From Candidatus Krumholzibacteriia bacterium (GTDB lineage: Bacteria; Krumholzibacteriota; Krumholzibacteriia; LZORAL124-64-63): a DNA stretch of 7,273 nt. The translations under genes and the position numbers were made by a program. The stretch's first letter is position 1. The number at the start of each line of letters is the position of its first letter. The stretch covers positions 1 through 7,273 of the forward strand of contig JAOZJV010000176.1 in assembly GCA_029935695.1 (NCBI GenBank), read 5' to 3'. A model generated the notes under the pieces. It had not been told where the DNA came from, did not search any database, and saw only the letters and a list, made by a program, of their open reading frames with translations. This document shows positions 1 to 6,550 of this stretch, in pieces.

Positions 1-1640
1 TCAATGGGGCAAAGAGTCACGGCGTGGAAGGTGTACCAGGTCTTGTCGGCGGTGCAGTGCTTCTCGTCCCGCACCACGAAGGCCAGATGCTCAATGCGAA
101 TACCGAATTTTCCGGCCTCGTAATGACCTGGTTCCACCGAAAGAATATTACCTTCCACCAAAGGCGGAGTGACGATGTTTTTCAGCGCGTGCGGCCCTTC
201 GTGAACCCCAAGATACTGCCCCACACCATGGCCGGTGCCGTGAGCATAATCTTCACCGATGGCCCACAGGGCGCGCCTTGCAAACATCTCCTGGCGCTGG
301 CCCGTGGTGCCGGCGGGGAAAGGAATCATGGTGCAGTCGATGGTGCCCATGAGCACCCTGGTGAAGCACTCAATCTGCCGGCGGCTGGGCTTGCCCAGAG
401 GCACCGTGCGAGTGATATCAGTGGTGCCTTCAGGATACTGGCCGCCACTGTCGATGAGGTACAGCCCCCGCGGTTTCAACTTGGCGGCGCTTTTTTCCGT
501 GGCGCTGTAATGAATGATGGCGCCGTTGGCCGCATAGCCACTGATGGTGCCAAAACTCAGGTCCATGAAGCCTTCGCCTTCAGCGCGGAATTCAGCCAGA
601 CGATCGGAAGCGGAAATCTCCGTCACACCGCCGGCGGGAACCGCTTCTTCCAGCCATTTGAGAAACTTGACCATGGCCACACCATCGCGGCGGTGGGCCT
701 CAGCAAAGCCTTCAATCTGCACCTTGTTCTTCACCGCTTTAAGGGCAGTGATGGGCGATGGTGCAAAGTGGAAATCGGCCCCTTTGAGCGTATCCACAAC
801 CCGGCGGTTAGTAGTGCCTTCATCAATCCAGATGTTGGCTTTCTTCATGCCGGCCAGTTTTTCCAGATCATCCCAGACAGCATCATAATTCTTGATCACT
901 GCCTTGCCCTTGAGGGTTTTCATGATGGCCTTGCCCACTTTGCGAGCATCCACATAAATAGTGGCGCCTCTTGGGGTCACGATGGTGTAGGCGGTGACCA
1001 CGGGTGTGAAGGCGATGTCCTTGCTGCGCACATTCAGCAACCAGGCCACCTGATCCAACGCACCAATGACGTGGGCCGTGACTCCAGCATCTTTCATGGC
1101 AGCGCGCACTTTGCCCAACTTGCTCTCCACTTTTTCACCACAGAATTTCACCGGATGATTCACCATGGGAGCCAGAATGGGGTCGGGACGATCATCCCAC
1201 AAAACATCCACCAGATTGGGCGTGAAATACTTCACCTTGATGCCATGGGCAGCCAGCCCGGCATCGAAAGCCCGCGCGGCGGTGACAGAAATCACACTGG
1301 CATCCACACCCAGGCTCTGGCCTTTTTTGAGCTGCGAAGCCACCCACTGAACCTGGGTTGGTGTTTCGGGTTCGCCCATGCGCATCAAATCAATGCCCGA
1401 GCCTTCCAGCTCAATGGAACCCTGTAAAAAATAACGACCATCGGTCCACAGTCCGGCTTTTTTCATGCCGATGATGACCTCGCCGGCCGAGCCGGTGAAT
1501 CCGCTCAACCATGACCGATGCTTCCAGCACTCGGGCAGGTATTCGCTCATGTGGGGATCGGCACTGGGCACATAGTAGGCATCGACTTTGTGTTTGCTCA
1601 TCAGCTTGCGCAGGGCGGCTACCTTTTCGCGGGCGTTCAT
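1..1640 (-). CDS. Xaa-Pro aminopeptidase, long form, M24B family (3' end cut by window)
   Basis: Removes an N-terminal residue that precedes proline, using a dinuclear metal centre; no signal peptide, so probably cytoplasmic. About 546 codons are present and the frame runs off base 1. Order: creatinase-type N-domain (about 1-130, with 'YYVPSADPHMSEY' and 'GFTGSAG'), a second creatinase-like domain (about 140-300), then the pita-bread catalytic domain. By codon count the metal ligands are D397 and D408 ('LIDSGGQY..GTTD'), H471 ('HGTGHGVG'), E503 ('SVEPGHY') and E517 ('IRIEHL'); H377 and H480 fit the catalytic histidines. The 11/63/32/14 spacing resembles human XPNPEP1 (about 620 residues, recalled) more than short E. 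coli PepP. Only the C-terminal 40-70 residues should be missing. The ATG at 1640 has GGAGG at 1646-1650; an in-frame ATG at 1652 lies inside that site. It follows the thioredoxin-fold gene by 51 bp on the same strand, probably cotranscribed. Confidence 0.95.
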   Translation of the reverse strand, partial: MNAREKVAALRKLMSKHKVDAYYVPSADPHMSEYLPECWKHRSWLSGFTGSAGEVIIGMKKAGLWTDGRYFLQGSIELEGSGIDLMRMGEPETPTQVQWVASQLKKGQSLGVDASVISVTAARAFDAGLAAHGIKVKYFTPNLVDVLWDDRPDPILAPMVNHPVKFCGEKVESKLGKVRAAMKDAGVTAHVIGALDQVAWLLNVRSKDIAFTPVVTAYTIVTPRGATIYVDARKVGKAIMKTLKGKAVIKNYDAVWDDLEKLAGMKKANIWIDEGTTNRRVVDTLKGADFHFAPSPITALKAVKNKVQIEGFAEAHRRDGVAMVKFLKWLEEAVPAGGVTEISASDRLAEFRAEGEGFMDLSFGTISGYAANGAIIHYSATEKSAAKLKPRGLYLIDSGGQYPEGTTDITRTVPLGKPSRRQIECFTRVLMGTIDCTMIPFPAGTTGQRQEMFARRALWAIGEDYAHGTGHGVGQYLGVHEGPHALKNIVTPPLVEGNILSVEPGHYEAGKFGIRIEHLAFVVRDEKHCTADKTWYTFHAVTLCPI

Positions 1641-1691
1641 TTGGGCCTCCATCAGGGCTTGGGGATAAGGATTAACTCAGATTCATACGAT

Positions 1692-2312
1692 TCAATGCCA
1701 GGCAGGTTCCCCTGCATTTTTTGGTGACAGGATTTGGGCAGCATCCTGCTCCAGAGTTCCCTCGGGAGTTTCAATGATGCGGCCCAGTTCGGTCTCTCCC
1801 CTCATGAAAATAAACGTGGGCACCAACTGCACCCCGTAGATTTCGCGCAGAGGTTCATCAAAGCCGATGTTGTCCAGGATGGCGAGGGCCTGCGCATCGC
1901 TGCTGCGCCCCACCGCAAACATGGTCAATTCCAAATGGGGATTGTCGGCGTCCTCCAGAATTTTCCAGAAACGTGGCACTTCCCGCTCAGAATCACCACA
2001 CCAGGTGCCAAGCACACAGATGATGCTGATGTCTTCCTGGACCTGAGCCAAAGTGACGATGTCTTCGGCGCCGGGTTCATAGGCTTCAAATTCTTTATCC
2101 CAGCCGGGCAGCAGACGGGGAAAATCGGCCTGGATGACTTCACCGAGCAACTGTTTGCCCCGGTCGGATTCATAAACCCGCATCCCGGCCCGGCAAGCTG
2201 ACGGAGTCTGGCCATTGAACAGGGTATTGATCGGCATTTCGGCCCCCACTGTACCAGCCAGACCGACCAGAACCATCGCCGGCAGTAGAATATGAAAAAG
2301 AAATTTGCTCAA
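1692..2312 (-). CDS. Exported thioredoxin-fold protein with single-cysteine WCGDS motif
   Basis: A 206-residue protein if translation begins at the TTG at 2312. Residues 1-24 form a signal peptide (K3, hydrophobic core 'ILLPAMVLVGLAG', cleavage near 'TVGA/E'), so it should act in the periplasm or outside the cell. The thioredoxin fold follows: a strand 'ISIICVLGTW', active-site C105 in 'WCGDSEREVPRF', and the cis-proline loop 'VQLVPTFIFMRG' with P165. The second active-site cysteine of CxxC is replaced by serine (C105-G-D-S108). C40 and C99 are the only other cysteines. Such a site cannot do classical CxxC dithiol exchange; it could form mixed disulfides, bind thiols, or pair with C40 or C99 (inference). 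TTG is preferred because AGGAGG (2323-2328) precedes it; the in-frame ATG at 2342 has no ribosome site and lies near the predicted transcription start. Probably heads a unit with the downstream aminopeptidase. Substrate unknown. Confidence 0.85.
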   Translation of the reverse strand: MSKFLFHILLPAMVLVGLAGTVGAEMPINTLFNGQTPSACRAGMRVYESDRGKQLLGEVIQADFPRLLPGWDKEFEAYEPGAEDIVTLAQVQEDISIICVLGTWCGDSEREVPRFWKILEDADNPHLELTMFAVGRSSDAQALAILDNIGFDEPLREIYGVQLVPTFIFMRGETELGRIIETPEGTLEQDAAQILSPKNAGEPAWH

Positions 2313-2322
2313 TTTTCGCGGA

Positions 2323-2328
2323 CCTCCT
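2323..2328 (-). promoter_or_regulatory. Ribosome binding site deciding a TTG start
   Basis: On the minus strand this reads AGGAGG, a full Shine-Dalgarno core, followed by TCCGCGAAAA and then TTG at 2312-2310. It lies inside the reading frame that begins at the ATG at 2342, which argues that this ATG is not the true start of the thioredoxin-fold gene. Confidence 0.6.
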
Positions 2329-2356
2329 GACAACAGGGTCATAAATTTGGTATAAT
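2327..2356 (+). promoter_or_regulatory. Sigma-70-type promoter of the subtilase gene
   Basis: The -35 box CTGACA (2327-2332, 5 of 6 consensus) is followed by an 18-bp spacer and a perfect -10 box TATAAT (2351-2356) preceded by TGG, an extended -10. Transcription should start near 2363, giving a leader of about 55 nt before the ATG at 2418. The -10 overlaps that of a weaker promoter facing the other way. Confidence 0.75.
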
Positions 2357-2377
2357 GATAATGAGGCGGTCGCTCAA
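2349..2377 (-). promoter_or_regulatory. Putative weaker divergent promoter of the thioredoxin-fold gene
   Basis: On the minus strand, TTGAGC (2377-2372, 4 of 6) is followed by a 17-bp spacer and TATACC (2354-2349, 4 of 6). Transcription would begin around 2342, leaving a leader of about 30 nt that contains the AGGAGG before the TTG start. The match is modest; the spacing and fit to the start codon support it more than the boxes themselves. Confidence 0.4.
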
Positions 2378-2417
2378 TTTCCGCCACCAATTTCACACAA
2401 TCTTGCAGAGGAAAATC

Positions 2418-5168
2418 ATGGTTTTCATGTTTTCGGGTCGAAATCTTCGTCTGACCGCCACGCTTTGGGCTGTTCTGGCTCTGATTTTTGTCGGTGGCCA
2501 TGCCCTGGCCCTGAGCACTAATCACGGGCCCAGTGGCCTGGTGAAGATGCAAACCGCCGCACCCACTGGTGTCGTCGTGGTAAAAATGGTCCCTGGTGCT
2601 GCTGCCAGCAAAGTACCGGTCCCCGAACGTCTGGCCCATGCGGTAAAGCATCTGCTGCCCGGCGCTGTGGTCGAACCGCGTTTTCCCAGCTTATCAAAAA
2701 ACCTCCGTGGTACCGAGCTCGATCATTATTTCCAAATGGATGCCGGCCATCTGGACCGGGCCGCTTTGCTGAAGCTTGTGGTTTCATTGAATGCCAATCC
2801 TCTGGTGGACGTCGCCTTTCTCGAACCGGTGGCCGTTCCCGCCGCGTTGGGTTTTGATGCCTTCACCGGCGCCGTCCCTTCCGCCAGCACCCCTGGCCAG
2901 CAACCTCTTGCGAGTATCGACACCCCTGATTTTGAACCCGAACAGGGTTATCTGGCCGACGCACCCCAGGGTATTGGCTCCTGGGCCATGCGCAGCCAAT
3001 ATGGATCTGGCGGTGAGGATGTCACCGTCATCGATGTGGAAGGCGGATGGTTGTGGACCCACGAAGATTTGCCTGACCCGGTGGTCGAACTGGGTGTTCA
3101 AATTGATGAGCTCTATTGGCGCAACCATGGCACTGCCGTGCTCAGTGAAATCCGCGGATCAGACAACGGGCTGGGCGTGACAGGCATTGCCCGGAATTGT
3201 TCGGTGGGCTGCTCGTCCATCGGAGCGATCAGCACCGCCGGGGCCCTGGCCGCGGCCATGGATGAATTGCAACGGGGCGACCTGATTCTCATTGAACTGC
3301 ACGCCCCCGGGCCCAACGCTGACGGCAACGGCCAGTTCGGCTACGTCCCCATGGAGTACTGGCCCGACATCTTTGATGTCATCCGGCTGGCCACTGCCAG
3401 GGGCATCATCGTGTGTGAAGCCGCGGGCAACGGTTACCAGAATCTGGACGGTCCCGAATATGAAGGACTGTTCGACCGCACCATCCGTGACAGCGGCGCC
3501 ATCATGTGCGGCGCCACCGCTGCCGGCGATCTTTACAGCGCCGATTTCTCCAACAACGGCACCCGGGTTGACCTCAACGGCTGGGGCTGGTACGTCACCG
3601 CCGCCGGCTATGGCGACCTTCAAAACGGGGATGAAACCGAGTGGTACACAGACTCTTTCAGCGGAACCAGCAGCGCTTCACCCATCGTCACCGGCTCTGT
3701 GGCCAGCCTGCAGGGCATGACCAGCACCGTTCTGGACGCCCGCCTGGCCCGGGATATTCTGAACGAAACCGGTACCGCCATGGTCAGTGGTAACCTCATC
3801 GGTACTCGGCCCAACCTGGTGGAAGCCTTTGCCCACGCCGATACCATCGTTGGCGGCATCAACGGCACCCTCACCGATGCAACCACCGGGCTGCCCATTG
3901 CCGGTGCCATGGTGCAGGTGGCGGGTCACGGTTCGTTCACCATGACCGATGATGACGGCTGGTGGCGACTTCCCCTGGTCCAGGGTTCGGTCACTCTGGA
4001 ATTCAGTTCCTACTTCTACCACAGCAAAACCATCACCTCTATGGTGATCAGTCAAATCTTCTTCACCGAAGTCGTAGCTCTCACACCATTGGACAATATC
4101 AACATCACCGGCCAGGTGCAGGGAGCAAACGGCCCCATCGCCGGTGTCCTGATTACTCCCACCGACCAACCCGTCACTGGCGATACTTCCAGTGCCAGCG
4201 GAGAGTTCAGCATCAACGTACCGGCCATGTACGACTTCACCCTTCTGTTCGATGGCGCCTCCGGATTTGGAGCCCGTGTTGAAGTGGTCAGCACCGAAGG
4301 GTTGACCCACGATGTGGTCATCAACCCGCTGATGCCCACCACCTCGGAAAATTTTGGTTTTGGCGAAGGCGACTTCGTGGCTGATACCGGTCTGTGGACC
4401 CACGGCCAGCCCCCGGTAGATGTAACCGGCGGAGCTTTCGATTCCTGGGCCTGCTGGGGCATCGGCATGGACGGCGACTACGGCGACGACGAATACGACA
4501 CCCTTATGAGCCCCGTCTACAACCTCAGCGGTGTGGCCGGCGAAAATTACTTCCTCAGTTTTCATTATTACAGTTCCACGGAAGCAGGTTTTGATGGCGT
4601 GAACCTTGAGGTCTCCGGTGACGAAGGCTTCGTCCTGCTGACACCTCTGGAAGGATACACCGATCCTGGCCTCGGCGGCCTTGACGGCAGCGCAGGCTGG
4701 AGTGGAAATTCAGGTCGCTGGCACGGCACTGTTTTCGACATCACCAATTATGCGGACGCCAACTTCCAGTTCCGCTTGAACTTCGGCTCAGATGGTGGGC
4801 TGTTCGAACAGGGTTTCTACATTGACGCCATCTCCTTCGGTGAGGGCCAGTTGGTTTCCATTGTGAGCGTGGATGACACCCCTGCACCAGTGGCAACCCA
4901 CTTGAAAGCCTGGCCCAATCCCTTCAACCCCCTGGTGAATCTGGATTATGCCGTGACCCGTCCAGGCCACCTCCAGATGGAAGTATTTGATCTGCGGGGA
5001 AACCGTGTGCGCACCCTGATCAACGCACCCGTGGCTGAAACCCGGGGCACTCTGACCTGGAACGGCCACACTGACAGTGGCCGGATGGCAGCCAGCGGGA
5101 TCTACCTGGTGCGGCTGAAAGGTCCAGACAACCAAACCTCCTCACAAAGAGTTGTCTTGGCCAAGTGA
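2418..5168 (+). CDS. Secreted subtilisin-like serine protease (S8) with multidomain C-terminus and FlgD-Ig/T9SS-like tail
   Basis: A 916-residue secreted endopeptidase. Parts in order: signal peptide (1-31, ending 'GGHALA'); a probable inhibitory prodomain (about 45-160, with 'LDHYFQMDA' and 'NPLVDVAFLEPVAVP'); the S8 domain (about 175-475) with D206 ('VTVIDVEGGW'), H237 ('RNHGTAV'), oxyanion N338 ('EAAGNG') and S418 ('SFSGTSSASP'); two carboxypeptidase-regulatory-like beta domains (about 480-555 and 562-640); a MAM/jelly-roll-like domain (about 642-808); and a tail (about 829-916) with 'WPNPFNP' and 'SGIYLVRLKG'. The triad is complete, so it should be active. Such tails commonly mark proteins for the outer surface or release, often by type IX secretion; that route is inferred. 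Position 207 onward reads V-E-G-G-W rather than the usual T-G. The ATG at 2418 has AGAGGA at 2407-2412 and starts the signal peptide; an upstream ATG at 2355 lies in the -10 box. Substrates unknown. Confidence 0.93.
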   Translation: MVFMFSGRNLRLTATLWAVLALIFVGGHALALSTNHGPSGLVKMQTAAPTGVVVVKMVPGAAASKVPVPERLAHAVKHLLPGAVVEPRFPSLSKNLRGTELDHYFQMDAGHLDRAALLKLVVSLNANPLVDVAFLEPVAVPAALGFDAFTGAVPSASTPGQQPLASIDTPDFEPEQGYLADAPQGIGSWAMRSQYGSGGEDVTVIDVEGGWLWTHEDLPDPVVELGVQIDELYWRNHGTAVLSEIRGSDNGLGVTGIARNCSVGCSSIGAISTAGALAAAMDELQRGDLILIELHAPGPNADGNGQFGYVPMEYWPDIFDVIRLATARGIIVCEAAGNGYQNLDGPEYEGLFDRTIRDSGAIMCGATAAGDLYSADFSNNGTRVDLNGWGWYVTAAGYGDLQNGDETEWYTDSFSGTSSASPIVTGSVASLQGMTSTVLDARLARDILNETGTAMVSGNLIGTRPNLVEAFAHADTIVGGINGTLTDATTGLPIAGAMVQVAGHGSFTMTDDDGWWRLPLVQGSVTLEFSSYFYHSKTITSMVISQIFFTEVVALTPLDNINITGQVQGANGPIAGVLITPTDQPVTGDTSSASGEFSINVPAMYDFTLLFDGASGFGARVEVVSTEGLTHDVVINPLMPTTSENFGFGEGDFVADTGLWTHGQPPVDVTGGAFDSWACWGIGMDGDYGDDEYDTLMSPVYNLSGVAGENYFLSFHYYSSTEAGFDGVNLEVSGDEGFVLLTPLEGYTDPGLGGLDGSAGWSGNSGRWHGTVFDITNYADANFQFRLNFGSDGGLFEQGFYIDAISFGEGQLVSIVSVDDTPAPVATHLKAWPNPFNPLVNLDYAVTRPGHLQMEVFDLRGNRVRTLINAPVAETRGTLTWNGHTDSGRMAASGIYLVRLKGPDNQTSSQRVVLAK

Positions 5169-5180
5169 TTGGTATAGATT

Positions 5181-5220
5181 GAGGCCCGGTCCCTGAATTT
5201 TCTCAGGACCGGGCCTCTTT
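5181..5220 (+). terminator. Intrinsic terminator after the subtilase gene
   Basis: GAGGCCCGGTC pairs with GACCGGGCCTC, and CTGA with TCAG further in, leaving one bulged C and a loop of about six A/T-rich bases. The hairpin is followed by TTTCATT, a short U-rich tract. It begins 12 bp after the subtilase stop codon and ends 15 bp before the channel start codon, so the channel gene either has its own promoter or relies on read-through. Confidence 0.85.
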
Positions 5221-5235
5221 CATTAGGTGTAGAAT

Positions 5236-5949
5236 ATGTCGGAATCACAAACAGACCGTTATATCAAGGGCAGGGGCAGACCCGGGTTTTTTCTTTTTCG
5301 CATCAACCGTGGCAACCGGGCCATGGTTCTTTTGATGGCTCTTTTTCTGCAAATCATTATGCAGCCCCTTGACCACAATTTTCCGATCATCTCCACACTT
5401 CTGCAACTTTCCATCATTTTTGCCGCCATCTTCATGGTGGCTGATTCACGTGAACACCTGCTGACTGGACTGGGACTCGGTATACCTGCCAGTCTTATTT
5501 TGATATTCACACCACGCCACGAATACGGCACCCTTATCTGGGTGGCCTATGTTCTTATTCTCTTCCTGTATCTTCATGTGATTCGCCTGATGCTGATCCA
5601 GGTTTTCTCCACCAAAAAAATCACCATCGACACCATTGCCCTGGCAGTGTGCGCCTATGTGCTTCTGGGTTTTCTGTGGCAATTATTCTACATTCCCCTG
5701 GCTGTGCTGGATCCTGGAGCTTTCTCCTTCAATGTGACCAACGCGACCACGACGTTGCAGGACAATCTCCACTATTTCAGCTTTGTAACGCTGACCACAA
5801 CGGGCTATGGCGACACCCTGCCCATCTCTCCCCTGGCAAGGTCCCTGGCTATTCTTGAAGCTTTGACGGGTGTGCTTTATCTGGCAGTGTTGATCTCACG
5901 CCTGGTAGGACAGTACAGTTCTAATCGACGAGTAAGTGAATCTGACTAG
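5236..5949 (+). CDS. Potassium-channel-like membrane protein, single pore domain (Ion_trans_2 type)
   Basis: A 237-residue integral membrane protein predicted to conduct K+. The pore reads 'NLHYFSFVTLTTTGYGDTLP' with the selectivity filter TTGYGD at 188-193, followed by a final helix (about 203-226, 'LAILEALTGVLYLAVLISRL'). Five hydrophobic segments precede the pore, at about 29-46, 49-68, 74-92, 98-122 and 131-155, giving a six-helix layout. I see no regularly spaced arginines of a voltage sensor and no C-terminal RCK or cyclic-nucleotide domain; the protein ends about 12 residues after the last helix. Gating is therefore unclear. A weak ribosome site (AGGTG, 5225-5229) lies six bases before the ATG. 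A terminator sits directly upstream, and the 3' end abuts the opposing gene with overlapping stop codons. It could also be a non-selective cation channel, but the GYGD filter favours K+. Confidence 0.88.
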   Translation: MSESQTDRYIKGRGRPGFFLFRINRGNRAMVLLMALFLQIIMQPLDHNFPIISTLLQLSIIFAAIFMVADSREHLLTGLGLGIPASLILIFTPRHEYGTLIWVAYVLILFLYLHVIRLMLIQVFSTKKITIDTIALAVCAYVLLGFLWQLFYIPLAVLDPGAFSFNVTNATTTLQDNLHYFSFVTLTTTGYGDTLPISPLARSLAILEALTGVLYLAVLISRLVGQYSSNRRVSESD

Positions 5950-6476
5950 GCCGGGTGAAAAAACTCTTCCAATTTCTGCTGCACCAGGTCCCAGGTGGCG
6001 TCCACGTTCTCTTGCACCTGGTCACTGCGAAGATCCAGGTCCCCAAGAATTCCCCGGGCATCGCCAAAACCATCACTGATCCCACGGCGAATTTCACTCT
6101 CAAAACTGGCCATCAATTCCTCTTCACTCAGGTCGGAATTCTGACGGCTGTAGATGCCTTTCAAACCCAGGGCAAACCCAACAATCCGGTCAGCGGTGGC
6201 TTCGGGAGTAACATCGGTGCTGGCTTCATAAAATGAGGCGGGCCCAGCGGCGGCCAATTCAGGATTGTCTTCTGCAGCTTTCTCAAAAAGAGCTCCCATT
6301 TTTTCATCCAGACGGGAACGCAGGAATCCCAAACCACCATCTTGCATGATGGAGTCGGCCAGTCCTTCGCCACCGGGACGAGCAGGACGGGCTCCATGAG
6401 CTGAGCCTTCGGGAGCCTTGGGGCTGGAAGTTTTTGAAACGGGAGGCAGGATTTGTGCGGCCAGTGGGTTGATCAT
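5946..6476 (-). CDS. DUF5610-like protein, probably in the flagellar (sigma-28) regulon
   Basis: A 176-residue soluble protein without signal peptide or membrane helix. Residues 1-40 are rich in Pro, Ala and Gly and look disordered; 41-75 are probably helical ('FLRSRLDEKMGALFEKAAED'). The C-terminal half (about 82-172) carries 'FESEIRRGISDGFGDARGIL' (125-144) and 'QVQENVDATWDLVQQKLEEF' (153-172), which matches my memory of DUF5610 (a glycine-rich Gf.dAr.IL segment, then an amphipathic helix with T..LVQ..L). The family has no established function. GGGAGG (6483-6488) lies six bases before the ATG at 6476. Upstream is a near-consensus sigma-28 promoter, which suggests expression with late flagellar or chemotaxis genes; the role in motility is inference. 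It is 115 bp downstream of the GNAT gene on the same strand, and its stop overlaps the stop of the opposing channel gene. Confidence 0.8.
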   Translation of the reverse strand: MINPLAAQILPPVSKTSSPKAPEGSAHGARPARPGGEGLADSIMQDGGLGFLRSRLDEKMGALFEKAAEDNPELAAAGPASFYEASTDVTPEATADRIVGFALGLKGIYSRQNSDLSEEELMASFESEIRRGISDGFGDARGILGDLDLRSDQVQENVDATWDLVQQKLEEFFHPA

Positions 6477-6515
6477 GATGGTCCTCCCTGAATTCCAGAA
6501 ACGGGCCTGGGCCCA

Positions 6516-6539
6516 ACCCGGAAACGCCTTTTTCCGGGT
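6516..6539 (-). other. Perfect 9-bp hairpin in the leader of the DUF5610-like gene
   Basis: ACCCGGAAA and TTTCCGGGT pair perfectly around a six-base loop. On the minus-strand transcript it would begin within a few bases of the predicted sigma-28 start point and lie about 28 nt before the ribosome binding site. The flank in either direction is not a U tract, so it is not a standard intrinsic terminator. A 5' stabilising stem or a protein-binding site are possible roles. Confidence 0.6.
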
Positions 6540-6550
6540 ACTCTCTGGTA

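Noticed and set aside
24..1427. 467-codon open frame on the plus strand.
   Set aside because: It lies antisense to the aminopeptidase, whose complete metal-ligand set is on the minus strand. Its translation shows no family motif and is rich in His and Gly, as expected for an antisense frame of GC-rich coding DNA.
1641..1691. Search for a terminator or promoter between the thioredoxin-fold and aminopeptidase genes.
   Set aside because: Apart from the ribosome site at 1646-1650, no hairpin or convincing -35/-10 pair was found, so cotranscription is the simpler reading.
2355..2417. ATG at 2355 as the protease start.
   Set aside because: It overlaps the -10 box and would not be in the transcript. 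The ATG at 2418 has a ribosome site and begins the signal peptide.
2313..2651. Upstream extension of the thioredoxin-fold frame to 319 codons.
   Set aside because: It runs through the divergent promoters and into the protease signal-peptide and prodomain coding region. The signal peptide and ribosome site place the start at 2312.
3678..4565. 295-codon minus-strand open frame inside the protease gene.
   Set aside because: The plus-strand frame here encodes the catalytic Ser region and recognisable beta domains; the antisense translation shows no motif and no ribosome site.
6516..6539. Hairpin as terminator of the acetyltransferase gene.
   Set aside because: No U tract follows the stem on the minus strand (TGGGCCCAGG follows), and it lies downstream of the predicted promoter of the next gene.
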